Below are positions 46,683-56,414 of a stretch of DNA of 64,000 nt, in pieces (position 1 is the first letter of the stretch; every line of letters starts with the position of its first letter). The notes beneath the pieces are model-generated. The model was not told the DNA's origin, ran no database searches, and saw only the letters and a program-made list of their open reading frames with translations. The DNA is from Myxococcales bacterium (GTDB lineage Bacteria > Myxococcota_A > Bradymonadia > UBA7976 > UBA1532): contig PCCS01000055.1 of NCBI GenBank assembly GCA_002731825.1, positions 1-64,000 of the forward strand. Reading direction: 5' to 3'. The position numbers and the translations under genes are program-made.

Positions 46683-46694
46683 CTGCTTAAGCAG
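46683..46694. promoter_or_regulatory. Perfect 12-base palindrome upstream of argB
   Basis: CTGCTTAAGCAG is self-complementary and lies between hslU and argB, 30 bases before the argB start. It does not match the ArgR ARG-box pattern I know. Candidate operator for the arg operon. Confidence 0.35.
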
Positions 46695-46774
46695 TCAGTC
46701 ACAATGACACAATGATGGGTCTTTTATTTGCTCAGGGCAACGCTCTGCCGGACCCGTGAGGAAATCCATCTGGG

Positions 46775-48190
46775 TTACAATATATAACGCCGTAGATCCT
46801 CGTCTTCGAGTACTTCGCCCATTTTATCACGGACTAGGGCGGCATCGATGGTGATGGTCTTGCCAGTCAACTCAGGCGCTTTGAATGAAACGTCTTCGAG
46901 CAGATTTTCTAAAACTGTATGTAGACGTCTGGCCCCGATGTTCTCGAGGCGAGTATTGGCCTCGAATGCAACGCGAGCTAACTCTCGAATCCCATTCTCT
47001 TCGAAGACCAGCTTAACGCCTTCCGTGGCCATCAACGCTTCGTATTGCCGCACCAAACTGTTTCGAGGCTCCGTCAGAATTCGAAAAAAGTCATCTTCAC
47101 CGAGGGCATTGAGTTCAACACGGATCGGAAAACGCCCTTGAAGTTCGGGGATCAGGTCAGAGACCTTAGCCTCGTGAAATGCACCGGCTGCAATAAATAG
47201 GATATGGTCTGTTCGAACGACTCCGTATTTCGTGGTCACCATCGAGCCTTCAACGATGGGCAGGAGATCTCTTTGAACGCCACCTCTTGAAATATCGGGT
47301 CCTGGACCGCCGGTTCCACCGCGGCTTCCACCCATTGCAATCTTGTCGATCTCATCCACAAAGATGATGCCCGAGTTCTGGACTCGATCGAGCGCGAGCT
47401 CAGTCACTTTGTCCATGTCCACCAATTTTTCGCTTTCTTGTTCTGTCAGAATACGAAGGCCTTCCGGCACATTGACGCGCTGTTCACGGGACTTACCTCC
47501 ACCCGGCATCATCCCCTGCAGGTTTCCCAATGCATCTTTCAGATTGGACATCATGTCGTCCATGCCGGCCCCGGCCAAGATTTCGAACTGCGGACCCGGC
47601 TGACTGACAGCCGTCTTAATGGTCACCATGGCGTCGTCGAGACTGCCCGACCGCAATTGCTGGCGTAGAGACTCGCGCTCGGCCGGACTGACATTCACAG
47701 TCGAACCATCAGGCCCTACGGCAAAGTAAGTCTGCGGTGCGCTGTTTTGAATATGAGGCCGTGCCTCTTCCAGTAACAGCTCGATCAATCGATCTTCGGC
47801 CGCTGAGGCCGCTTTCGTTTCATTTCGCTGCGTCTCTTCGACCTTGACCATATTAATGGCGATATCAGTCAAGTCCCTGATCATCGATTCAACGTCACGT
47901 CCCACGTAGCCCACCTCAGTGAACTTACTGGCTTCCACCTTGATAAACGGAGCTTGACCCAGCTTAGCCAAGCGCCGGGCAATTTCGGTTTTACCCACAC
48001 CTGTCGGCCCGATCATGATGATATTCTTCGGGTTTATTTCATCCCGCAAATCGTCCGGTACTTGGCGGCGACGCCAGCGGTTTCGAAGCGCGATAGCGAC
48101 GGCTTTCTTCGCTTTGTTTTGCCCGACGATGTAGCGGTCGAGTTCAGATACAGTTTCTCTGGGAGTAAATGTCGGCCGATAGGCTGTCAT
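46775..48190 (-). CDS. hslU: HslU ATPase subunit of HslUV protease
   Basis: AAA+ unfoldase of 471 residues that feeds proteins to HslV. The N-terminus reads [16 protein letters not shown], Walker A is [14 protein letters not shown], Walker [11 protein letters not shown], and the C-terminus ends DLRRYIL, which inserts into HslV. It follows hslV in the conserved trmFO-xerC-hslV-hslU order. Confidence 0.97.
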   Translation of the reverse strand: MTAYRPTFTPRETVSELDRYIVGQNKAKKAVAIALRNRWRRRQVPDDLRDEINPKNIIMIGPTGVGKTEIARRLAKLGQAPFIKVEASKFTEVGYVGRDVESMIRDLTDIAINMVKVEETQRNETKAASAAEDRLIELLLEEARPHIQNSAPQTYFAVGPDGSTVNVSPAERESLRQQLRSGSLDDAMVTIKTAVSQPGPQFEILAGAGMDDMMSNLKDALGNLQGMMPGGGKSREQRVNVPEGLRILTEQESEKLVDMDKVTELALDRVQNSGIIFVDEIDKIAMGGSRGGTGGPGPDISRGGVQRDLLPIVEGSMVTTKYGVVRTDHILFIAAGAFHEAKVSDLIPELQGRFPIRVELNALGEDDFFRILTEPRNSLVRQYEALMATEGVKLVFEENGIRELARVAFEANTRLENIGARRLHTVLENLLEDVSFKAPELTGKTITIDAALVRDKMGEVLEDEDLRRYIL

Positions 48191-48216
48191 GCCAAATAGT
48201 CCTTTCGATTGGGAAT

Positions 48217-48774
48217 TTAGTTCTCACCGTAGCTGAGTGTCTCTATCACTAAATTATCGTTGGTATAGATGTCGATTTCTGACGCGATCATGAGGGATTC
48301 CCGCGCGATATCCAGAGCTGATAATTCAGTATGAGTCAGCAGTGCTTTAGCAGCTGCTGTCGCGTAATTCCCGCCGCTTCCAATTGCAATGATATCGCCA
48401 TCAGGCTCTATGACATCGCCCGTCCCGCTCACCAGCAAAGTGTGTTTCTGATCACCGACCAGAAGCAAAGCCTCTAAGCGACGCAGGTAACGGTCTGTCC
48501 GCCAATCTTTGGCTAATTCAACCGCGGCCCGAATCAGATTGTGGTTAAACGCTTTTAGTTTCGCCTCAAACTTTTCAAAGAGCGTGAAGGCATCGGCTGT
48601 GGCTCCGGCGAATCCCGTCAAAATCGTTCCATCCAACAGGCTTCTCACTTTAACTGCGTGACCCTTCATTATCGTCTGTCCCAATGAGACTTGGCCATCG
48701 CCACAGAATACCAATTGATGGTCTCGTCGCACGGCCAAAATGGTCGTCGCATGAAAGATCGGTTTCTCGCTCAT
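48217..48774 (-). CDS. hslV: HslV protease subunit of HslUV
   Basis: Threonine peptidase of 185 residues, homologous to proteasome beta subunits. The start gives nine residues before TTILAVRRD; the first Thr after the propeptide is the expected nucleophile. The motifs [14 protein letters not shown] and [15 protein letters not shown] are conserved. It lies just upstream of hslU on the minus strand. Confidence 0.96.
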   Translation of the reverse strand: MSEKPIFHATTILAVRRDHQLVFCGDGQVSLGQTIMKGHAVKVRSLLDGTILTGFAGATADAFTLFEKFEAKLKAFNHNLIRAAVELAKDWRTDRYLRRLEALLLVGDQKHTLLVSGTGDVIEPDGDIIAIGSGGNYATAAAKALLTHTELSALDIARESLMIASEIDIYTNDNLVIETLSYGEN

Positions 48775-48887
48775 GTTTTCATCTCCACAGCTTGGGGTGG
48801 GACAATATACACGACTGAGATGTTGTCAACGCGCAGCGGTAAACTCTTTTTTCTCATTAGATTGCTCGAGTCAATGACGCGAAGAGA

Positions 48888-49814
48888 TCACGTTGGCAAG
48901 ATCGACTCAGAGGTCGAGTGACCCGACCGCGGATGTGCCTTATCATAGGTCTTCATTAACTTTTCTAAATCGACGTGAGTATAGCGTTGCGTCGTCGATA
49001 GACTGGCGTGTCCTAACAACTCTTGAATACTCCGCAAGTCAGCCCCGCTTCCGAGCATGTGAGTCGCGCACGCATGTCTCAGCCAATGGGGCGTAGCGCC
49101 TTGTTGTTGACAACTTTCACGTCCCTTGGTGACGAGTCGCTGAACGCTGCGAGCACTAAGGCGACCGCCTCGGGCGTTTCTAAAAACCGCGTCGAGGTCC
49201 TGATTACGACCGTTAAGTTCGTGACGCCTAGCCAACCATAATTCCAAGGCGACCACGGCGTGACGACCGATGGGAACGATACGCGTTTTGTCGCCCTTAC
49301 CGACCACCCGTAACGTCCGAGCCTCCAAATCGACATCTTTGACATTTAAGCTGACCACCTCACCGACACGAAGACCGGCGCTGTATGCAAGCTCTAGGAT
49401 GGCGCGGTCTCGATACGCTGAGGGCGTATCGCCGACGGGATGTTCGATGAGTCGCTGGGCATCATCAGCAGACAAGAATCGCGGTGTGAGCTTCTCCTGC
49501 TTGGGTGTCTTCAAATTTCCTGACGGGTCAGACTCTAAGATGTCCTGCTTAATGAGATACTTGAAATACGCTCTCAGCGCAGAAATTCTACGTGCGATGG
49601 TTGCCACGCTGTGCCCTTCGCTATGTAAATGGCCTAAATAGCGCCTGAGTAGCCGCCTCTCAATTTGAACGGGTTCAAAGGCACCCGAACGGTCGAGCAC
49701 ATAGCTTTGAAACGAAGCCAGGTCTCGCATATAAGCCATGATGGTATTCTTACTCATGCGCCTTTCGATGGACAGATACCCATGAAAGGCTTCAATGGTT
49801 CTATGTACGCTCAT
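48888..49814 (-). CDS. xerC: Tyrosine recombinase XerC
   Basis: 308-residue site-specific recombinase that resolves chromosome dimers. The catalytic residues are visible: Arg in SAGLRVGEVVSL, Lys in GKGDKTRIVP, HxxR in HWLRHACATHML, His in LLGHASL and the nucleophile Tyr in TTQRYTHV. It lies between trmFO and hslV, the same order as codV in Bacillus, which supports a housekeeping XerC rather than an integrase. Confidence 0.92.
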   Translation of the reverse strand: MSVHRTIEAFHGYLSIERRMSKNTIMAYMRDLASFQSYVLDRSGAFEPVQIERRLLRRYLGHLHSEGHSVATIARRISALRAYFKYLIKQDILESDPSGNLKTPKQEKLTPRFLSADDAQRLIEHPVGDTPSAYRDRAILELAYSAGLRVGEVVSLNVKDVDLEARTLRVVGKGDKTRIVPIGRHAVVALELWLARRHELNGRNQDLDAVFRNARGGRLSARSVQRLVTKGRESCQQQGATPHWLRHACATHMLGSGADLRSIQELLGHASLSTTQRYTHVDLEKLMKTYDKAHPRSGHSTSESILPT

Positions 49815-49938
49815 GTAGAACATTGTAGCCAAATATGCAGACTAAGCGAATTTTTCTAAGAGCCTTGTTTGTGGCTGAGCATACGGCCTAGGCAACGATA
49901 GACGTGGGGCTTCGAAACCCGGCATGCAAGACGCTCAT

Positions 49939-51282
49939 TCAGGTGTCCAATGTCTCTGAGTCAGGCCCAAAACCACTGGCCTGCCACCAATCTTGAAAAT
50001 GTGCCTGAGCCCGCTGGGACATGCGTAATCGTCTTTCACGCCGCCGCTCTCGTCGCTTACGCTCTATCGTTGGAAAGAGCGACCAATTTAAATTGCTAGG
50101 TGCGTATTTACTCAGGATCCCATCGGCTCGAAGGGGACGACGGAGCGCACCAAATGCACTCTCTGGCGGTGGTACGGGAGCCAAGCCATCCTCGAGGGTT
50201 GACAGAATTTGCCAAGCCACCAACATGCCGCATGCAGTCGATTCTACATACCCCTCAACGCCTGTGATCTGTCCGGCAAAATACAAATCACTTGAATCAT
50301 GGAAATTAAGGGTCTCTGTGAGCAGCGAGGGCGCATGCAGGTAGGTATTTCGGTGTACACTGCCATACCGCAAGAATTCCGCGTTTTCTAGACCTGGTAA
50401 TGTCCTAAAAATGGCTCTCTGTGCCGGGTACTTGAGTCGCGTTTGAAAGCCCACCATATTCCAGGCCGTGGCCTCTACATTCTCCATCCTAAGCTGCGCG
50501 ACTGCGAAGGGCTGCTCCCCGGTCCTTGGGTCCACTAATCCAACGGGTTTCATCGGACCGAAAGACAGTGTCTGAGGCCCACGCTGGGCCATGACTTCTA
50601 TGGGTAGACAGCCCTCGAAGAATGACTCGTTTTCAAAGTCATGGCTTCGGACTTGATCGCCGTTTACGATATCGCTGACAAATTGGGTATATTGAGCCTC
50701 ACTCAGGGGGATGTTGGCGTAGGCCGCTTCCTCACCTTTATCGTATCGACTCTGGCGCCAGACGATGGTCCAGTCGATGGACTCGGCGTCAATAATCGGT
50801 GCGATCGCGTCGTAGAAATAGAGGCTTTCTCGACCGGCTCTTTCGCCAATGGCTTTCGCTAAAGGTTCATCGGTCAGGGGCCCAGTTGCGATCACCGTCA
50901 AGCCATCGGGTATCTTTTCGACAACGTCTGTCACCAAATTAATCAAGGGATGGTTCATAATGCGCGCTGTCATATCAGCTGCGAACAAGTCCCGATCGAC
51001 CGCGAGGGCATCCCCAGCGGGCACCGCATATCGATCAGCCGACTCCATGATTTTGCTACCAGCCAGACGCATTTCCCACTTGAGCTGCCCGATGGCATTC
51101 GCTTCATTTTGGCTTCGAAAGCTATTGGAACAAACCAATTCGGCCAAATGGTCACTGGTTTGAGCCGGTGTGCGCTTGAGAGGCTTCATTTCATGTAATT
51201 GAACCGAGATACCACGGTCAGCGAGCTGCAACGCGATTTCGCTGCCTGCCAAACCGCCACCAATGATCTTCACTGTTTGCAT
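49939..51282 (-). CDS. trmFO: Folate-dependent tRNA uridine-54 methyltransferase
   Basis: FAD enzyme of 447 residues that methylates U54 in tRNA using methylene-THF. The dinucleotide motif is IIGGGLAGSEIALQL at the start, then CSNSFRS, YLHAPSLL and GQITGVEGYVESTACGM. ATG 51282 has GGAG upstream; the longer frame would reach into the dprA end. Between dprA and xerC, as in many bacteria. Confidence 0.96.
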   Translation of the reverse strand: MQTVKIIGGGLAGSEIALQLADRGISVQLHEMKPLKRTPAQTSDHLAELVCSNSFRSQNEANAIGQLKWEMRLAGSKIMESADRYAVPAGDALAVDRDLFAADMTARIMNHPLINLVTDVVEKIPDGLTVIATGPLTDEPLAKAIGERAGRESLYFYDAIAPIIDAESIDWTIVWRQSRYDKGEEAAYANIPLSEAQYTQFVSDIVNGDQVRSHDFENESFFEGCLPIEVMAQRGPQTLSFGPMKPVGLVDPRTGEQPFAVAQLRMENVEATAWNMVGFQTRLKYPAQRAIFRTLPGLENAEFLRYGSVHRNTYLHAPSLLTETLNFHDSSDLYFAGQITGVEGYVESTACGMLVAWQILSTLEDGLAPVPPPESAFGALRRPLRADGILSKYAPSNLNWSLFPTIERKRRERRRERRLRMSQRAQAHFQDWWQASGFGPDSETLDT

Positions 51283-51293
51283 ATGTTCTCCAA

Positions 51294-52325
51294 TTAAGGG
51301 CGTCCCGAATATCGCCGTACAAAATGAGCGCCCTGACGGCGACTCAACCAACCATTCGCCTCAAGACGTACACTGGCTGCGATCAATTTTTCAAGAGAAC
51401 AGGAGCTCAGCCTACACACTTCCTCCAGGCTCCGGGGCTTATCGTCGAAAAGTGTCCAATAATTCAAGTCCATCATTGGCTGTTTTTGTTCGAGAGGGAT
51501 TGAGTTGCCATGAGAGTCTGCCAACCAATCATTGTGTTTGAGCAAAACCACAGCCCCCTCTTTCAACAGTAAATGGCACCCATGGTGTCGTGGATTATCC
51601 ATGGCACCAGGAACGACCCAGACTCGAATCCCATTATCTAGAGCATATCGAGCCGTCTGAAGGGCGCCACTGCGAGGTCCAGCTTGGACGACGACCAAGT
51701 CAGTGACACAGGCTGCGATCCAGGGATTGCGATAGGGAAATGACCATTTTGATGGGTGGACATCGACTGGAAATGGACTCATCACGACCCCGTGTTCAAT
51801 GGCACGGTCGAATAATCGAAAGTGACTTTTTGGGCTGCGATACATCAAGCCTGAACCGAGGACCACCATGGTCCGACCACCCGCATCTAGTGCGCATCGA
51901 TGTGCGTGGCCATCGATGCCAAGCGCGCCCCCAGACACAACAACAATGTCCGCCTTGGCAGCTGCACATGCGATTCGATTGGTTATGTCTAAGCCGTATG
52001 CATCAGGGTAGCGTGTCCCGACAATCCCGAGTCTGCGGCGCCGGCAAAACCGGCCGAGATATCGAATAACGCCAGGCTGGCGTATCTGTATTGGCCACTC
52101 CCGACACGTGCTGGTGACAATTCGACCGTCCATGCGCCCAAGCAAGGCCACTTCTTGGCGACGCTTTGTCTGCACGGAGTTGTCTTGCCAACTATCCACT
52201 ATGTTCTGTTCAAGTGACACGGGGTCTACAGGCGTTTTTCTACGTAAATCGAAATAACGACGGCCCTGATCTGTTAGGCTAAATGAATGGAGTGTCTCTA
52301 ACTGATTCCACCTATCCTGTCCCAT
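51294..52325 (-). CDS. dprA: DNA-processing protein DprA
   Basis: 343-residue Rossmann-fold protein that loads RecA on incoming single-stranded DNA during transformation. Family motifs are IVGTRYPDAYG, VSGGALGIDGHAHRCAL and GRTMVVLGSGL, followed by the extended core (SPFPVDVHPSKWSFPYRN) and a C-terminal winged-helix-like region. It is directly upstream of trmFO. Confidence 0.9.
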   Translation of the reverse strand: MGQDRWNQLETLHSFSLTDQGRRYFDLRRKTPVDPVSLEQNIVDSWQDNSVQTKRRQEVALLGRMDGRIVTSTCREWPIQIRQPGVIRYLGRFCRRRRLGIVGTRYPDAYGLDITNRIACAAAKADIVVVSGGALGIDGHAHRCALDAGGRTMVVLGSGLMYRSPKSHFRLFDRAIEHGVVMSPFPVDVHPSKWSFPYRNPWIAACVTDLVVVQAGPRSGALQTARYALDNGIRVWVVPGAMDNPRHHGCHLLLKEGAVVLLKHNDWLADSHGNSIPLEQKQPMMDLNYWTLFDDKPRSLEEVCRLSSCSLEKLIAASVRLEANGWLSRRQGAHFVRRYSGRP

Positions 52326-52429
52326 TGGTGACCCAAGATTGTTGTCTCATCTAAGGGTTCGGAGCACCGAGTCACCTGTTGCATCTTTTTTGTTGACGAC
52401 TGCCGCGTCTGGCGTGATGGCGACGAGAC

Positions 52430-53443
52430 TTAGTAATGGCGCTGCATGATCACACGGTCCCCGCGGCGGACCTCAACGGCCGACCGGGTGATCAAAGCCG
52501 TCGCGGTGTTGTCCCGCGTCACGACGACAAGGGCTTCACCGATCTGCTCCCAGGGCATTGTCTTATTAATCTTGAGTTTGTACTCAAATTTGCCGTCTCC
52601 ACGACGCATGACGAAGAAACGGTTTCCGACCTGAACCCCCTGCTTCGTGCCGCGGTCAATAAATATGGTGTCAAATTGCGCTAATTCTTTGCTGGGACTG
52701 AGTGCATCGACAACCATACCCTGGAGGTCGAGCAGATTCTGTCTCGGATTGACGACACGGTGATGTTTTTGTTCCTCCATCAAACTCATACCCCGTTCAA
52801 TCTCGCCGTAGGACGCGATGATCTTGGCCCGCGCCATATGCCGATCAACGGTCTCGATTTCGACAATTCCTTTTATTCGTATTTTTTGACCGAGTACATC
52901 CTGAGTTTCGGGGTGGACAACGTCATGCTCCACGACATAAACCGAAAAGCGCTGACCGGAGCGTGCAGCTGGCAAATCAGTCAGTTCGAGATACACCAGG
53001 TCATCCAAGGCCAAATATTGCTGGGTATGAGGCGAGTAGGATAATTGACCTGCCGATTCGAGGGGTGCATCGACAATAAACCCTTCGTTTATGGTCACCT
53101 GCCGTGTTCCCTCGGAGCCGACCGTGTAACTGAACGGCTTGTTGGCCACACCATCTGCCCCCATCTGCCCAGGGTGGCGCAATCGGAGGATGTCGCCCGG
53201 ATAAATCCAATGCGGATTGGTCACATGCGGATTAAGCGCCCAAATTGTTGGCCACCGCTGAGGCTCGGAGAAGTAATGGTCGCAAATATCCCAAAGGGTA
53301 TCGCCTTTTTCGACGAGGTACTCGGTGGGAATCTCCGAACCTGTCGGCCCAGATAGACGGATGCGCTGCCCGTAAGCAACGGACCACACCATCAGAAAAC
53401 TTAACGATACTAAGAGCAAATGAGCGTTCTTAAATGTTCTCAC
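52430..53443 (-). CDS. LysM-domain secreted protein
   Basis: 337 residues with a signal peptide (LLLVSLSFLMVWSVAYG) and one LysM domain at about 42-88 (YLVEKGDTLWDICDHYF, PGDILRL), expected to bind peptidoglycan. The rest is beta-rich with repeated charged strands and no enzyme motif. Start is GTG 53443, with GGAG eight bases upstream. It lies between the CpoB-like gene and dprA, and may connect cell-wall handling with the adjacent genes. Confidence 0.82.
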   Translation of the reverse strand: MRTFKNAHLLLVSLSFLMVWSVAYGQRIRLSGPTGSEIPTEYLVEKGDTLWDICDHYFSEPQRWPTIWALNPHVTNPHWIYPGDILRLRHPGQMGADGVANKPFSYTVGSEGTRQVTINEGFIVDAPLESAGQLSYSPHTQQYLALDDLVYLELTDLPAARSGQRFSVYVVEHDVVHPETQDVLGQKIRIKGIVEIETVDRHMARAKIIASYGEIERGMSLMEEQKHHRVVNPRQNLLDLQGMVVDALSPSKELAQFDTIFIDRGTKQGVQVGNRFFVMRRGDGKFEYKLKINKTMPWEQIGEALVVVTRDNTATALITRSAVEVRRGDRVIMQRHY

Positions 53444-53454
53444 TGCGGCGTCTC

Positions 53455-54303
53455 CTATTTGACCTTAACTCGTAACCGTTCGAGGGTCTTTTCTGCTCGC
53501 TGACCCGCTTTCGTCGCTGGAAACATTGTCCTGAGTCGACTGAGCGTGTCAATAGCTTGCTGTGTTCGACCCAGTCGGTCAAGAGTTTGGCCGATCATCA
53601 ATAAAGCAGAAGGCACCTGGTTTCCTCCAGGATGATGCTTGAGCACTCGCTGAAAGGTCGTCAGTGCCCGCTGGTACTGTGCTTGCCGGAAATGAATTGT
53701 ACCAATATAAATCAGGGCGTTGTCAGCGTAGCCATGGCGTGGCCAGCGGCCGACAAACGATGTCAATTTAGCCAGTGCCGATGATTGATTTCGTCCGCTG
53801 AATAACCGCTCCGCGTTTTTGAATGCGGCGATAGGATCGTCAAGTGCTGAACGGGGCCCTCCTTGGGCGAGTGTATTCTGGGGCGTCTTTTTAACTCGCT
53901 GAAGACCTCGTCTTTTAGATGCCTTACGAGCCACGCCTAAGTCCATGGTGCCAGCCCCGTCCTGGTCCAGACGACGCAAATCACGCTGCGTTATGCTACC
54001 AGGTGGGCGTTCAGGTCGATTCGGGACGGGCCTAATCACCAGGGCAGGTCGAGTCTGTTTTCGGCGCACCGCCAAAGCGTCACGCCGCTTCAAAACCACG
54101 CCTGCCAGCCGATCTTCGACCAGTTCGATGCGGTCGCGCAGCGATTCGAAACGCTGAATCATCGCCTTGTGGCTATCCATCAAATCCTGCATGTCCGTTT
54201 GAATGGCCGTCAGCGCCCGTTCCGTCGACTGATTGCTCATGCAAGCGACCTGACCCAAGACCAGGACAAGGCATAAAGCCCGTATAGTTTGATGTGCCAA
54301 CAT
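53455..54303 (-). CDS. CpoB/YbgF-like TPR lipoprotein
   Basis: 282 residues, lipobox GQVAC. A coiled-coil-like segment follows (RALTAIQTDMQDLMDSHK), then basic linker, then TPR repeats at the C-terminus (AAFKNAERLFSGRNQSSAL, FRQAQYQRALTTFQRVL, LGRTQQAIDTLSRL). This matches the plan of CpoB, which couples the Tol-Pal system to peptidoglycan synthesis. ATG 54303 is chosen for AAGGG just upstream. Confirming a Tol link would need a tol locus, which is not in the window. Confidence 0.72.
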   Translation of the reverse strand: MLAHQTIRALCLVLVLGQVACMSNQSTERALTAIQTDMQDLMDSHKAMIQRFESLRDRIELVEDRLAGVVLKRRDALAVRRKQTRPALVIRPVPNRPERPPGSITQRDLRRLDQDGAGTMDLGVARKASKRRGLQRVKKTPQNTLAQGGPRSALDDPIAAFKNAERLFSGRNQSSALAKLTSFVGRWPRHGYADNALIYIGTIHFRQAQYQRALTTFQRVLKHHPGGNQVPSALLMIGQTLDRLGRTQQAIDTLSRLRTMFPATKAGQRAEKTLERLRVKVK

Positions 54304-54399
54304 GCTGCCCTTACTCGACTGGAGATAGACTCTCCTCAGCTGGATTGTCGGCCGGCTTCGACGCCCTGTCAACACCAGCGGGGATTCGCACGATAGGTT

Positions 54400-56235
54400 T
54401 TATTGCGGTGGGAGACAAAGGTCGGGTTGGCAGTCAAGTCCTCGGCATCCATTAAAACAGCCATTGAACTCGGAATTGGCGCCAATGCGACCTCGCCAGA
54501 TACCACCCTGAAGGCGATCGATAACCAAGTCACCGTCATCATCCACCGGGCGCACTGTGCCCTGTAGAGTAAAGGAATCATTTGAGAAACTCAGACCGCT
54601 GATGACCTCGCGGAGGACTTCACCAAGACCAGCCGCAAGGACGTCCTCACAAAAGCTCTGATCATCGAGAAAGTTGTCGATGCTCTGGCACGGTAGGACA
54701 TTGACCAACATAGATTGGATGGTCACTGGCCCATTGACATTCAGAATGGCGGGGACCACCCAGTATTCAGCGATACCCAGTAGAAGCAGGCCATACTTGA
54801 CAGTCAGTGTATGCTCTTTGATCTCCATGGTTGAGCCGCTGATAACAGCGTCAAAGGGGGCAAATATAGCCGTTTCACGACCGTTCTCACTGTGAATGTC
54901 GCCGATGGTGAATTCTTCATCTTCGCAGTTTTGCCCGGCTGGACAGCCTTGACGCCAGCTAAAGCGAAACTTTCTCCATCGGTCCTCGTTATTGCGTAAA
55001 AAGCCGTCGGCATCTGGGTTATTTTCAACAAATTCAATCTCGCCAACAATGGTCATTTCTTCGACGATCTTAACAACATCCGCTAATGCCCGAAAAACCG
55101 TAAACAGCTGCGGAGACTCGTTTGCGATAATGCCGTCCAGAAGGTTTTGAATGGCGCCATTCGTCACGAAGATACTGATGGCTCGACAATATCCCCCGTC
55201 GAGATTAATGAGATCACACATCAGGCGCTCAACAGCGTCTCCCCGGTCTGCACCCTGACCGCCGATAATTTGTAGTATATCGAAGAGCTGATTTAGCGTT
55301 TGCAGTGATTGGTCGTTGCTCGTTTGTAGGGCGTTGCGCAAGTTGAATCGATGAATGACCTCAAAACGTCCCTTATACTGTAGATCTAGGTCGACGACGC
55401 TCAAGTCCATACTGGTTGACATCCCACCCGCAACCCGTTGGCCATCGAGACAGCCAAAAGCCAACGGCGCGCCGGTGTCGCTGTAGGCCACGGCCGCGAT
55501 CGTATACTGGGCATCGGCGCCCAAGTTATTGACGACGACACGGTTATCGACTTCATTGAAGGGCGTTCGTTCGACAACGAGGTCGGCTCCGAAAATTTGA
55601 CCTGGAGCCACGCCTAGAGACGCACAGTTCTGGGGATTAGACTGGCGGTTGAATAGGAAGACTTCGGCATTTTCAAAATCTCGATAGGTATAGCGACCGT
55701 TCATTTGAGAGTAGATCAAGCGGATAGAAAATGCGCCAATGCCCGCATTGCCAACGGTGACACGCCAACGAACAGGCATCGCACCTTGGGCTGTCGCTTC
55801 AACGATGAATGACGTCTCAGTTGGGCCAATTCGCAGTCGGATGGAGGCAACACCACTTCGGTTGGTCAAAGCACTTCCACTGTTGAGTGCACTGCCCTGG
55901 ATTCCAGCTGAACCAGCGGGCGTGCCGCTTTCATCAAGCATTCTGAAGCTCACACGCTGGTCGACTAAGGGAGCTCGATTTTCCTCGTAAGACACCTGTA
56001 AATTGACGGTCCCACCCGTGAGAACAAAAACGTCTGGCTCTCCGACCACGACCAGACGCCGAGCGCCCTGATTTATGCCACGGTCAAAGCGATTGCCATT
56101 ACCGCCGGCATCTTTTCGAAAACCAGCATCGAAACCGGAACCACCTGGCCCGTTGGCCACCATGGGTGCGGAATCTGTACATGCAAAAATAAATCCTGCA
56201 CATAGCAAGAAGAACGCCTTCAAACCAGCCTTCAT
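54400..56235 (-). CDS. Large lipoprotein with Ig-like domain, unknown
   Basis: 611-residue predicted lipoprotein (lipobox GFIFAC) with a Gly/Asp-rich linker. An Ig-like or bacterial Ig-1-like module spans about residues 60-170 (VTVGNAG at its end), followed by roughly 400 residues of mixed, unrecognised sequence and a short Cys-rich end (CFNGCRGLDCQPDLC). ATG 56235 has GGAG nine bases upstream; the longer TTG start is less likely. Surface location is inferred; function unknown. Confidence 0.65.
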   Translation of the reverse strand: MKAGLKAFFLLCAGFIFACTDSAPMVANGPGGSGFDAGFRKDAGGNGNRFDRGINQGARRLVVVGEPDVFVLTGGTVNLQVSYEENRAPLVDQRVSFRMLDESGTPAGSAGIQGSALNSGSALTNRSGVASIRLRIGPTETSFIVEATAQGAMPVRWRVTVGNAGIGAFSIRLIYSQMNGRYTYRDFENAEVFLFNRQSNPQNCASLGVAPGQIFGADLVVERTPFNEVDNRVVVNNLGADAQYTIAAVAYSDTGAPLAFGCLDGQRVAGGMSTSMDLSVVDLDLQYKGRFEVIHRFNLRNALQTSNDQSLQTLNQLFDILQIIGGQGADRGDAVERLMCDLINLDGGYCRAISIFVTNGAIQNLLDGIIANESPQLFTVFRALADVVKIVEEMTIVGEIEFVENNPDADGFLRNNEDRWRKFRFSWRQGCPAGQNCEDEEFTIGDIHSENGRETAIFAPFDAVISGSTMEIKEHTLTVKYGLLLLGIAEYWVVPAILNVNGPVTIQSMLVNVLPCQSIDNFLDDQSFCEDVLAAGLGEVLREVISGLSFSNDSFTLQGTVRPVDDDGDLVIDRLQGGIWRGRIGANSEFNGCFNGCRGLDCQPDLCLPPQ

Positions 56236-56393
56236 AAACCTAAACTCCGAAGTCAAATGAGAATCGCAACAGTGTGTACGATCGCGTGCATTGAGTCAAA
56301 AAACAATGAGGAGACTGTACCCTGTCGCGGCAAGTCAACTCAAGGAGAGACTTTGTGGGTCTCAGCCGGTCAGCGTCACCGGATGGAGAAACC

Positions 56394-56414
56394 GAGACCG
56401 TTCATATTGGTCTC
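56394..56414 (-). terminator. Hairpin at the end of hisC
   Basis: GAGACC (56394-56399) and GGTCTC (56409-56414) form a 6-base-pair stem whose right arm overlaps the hisC stop, followed on the minus strand by GGTTTCT. A possible weak intrinsic terminator. Confidence 0.35.

Noticed and set aside
49861-49938. T-loop-like GGGGCTTCGAAACCC suggesting a tRNA
   Set aside because: Flanking sequence gives no acceptor or anticodon stem and no CCA-type end, so no tRNA can be folded.
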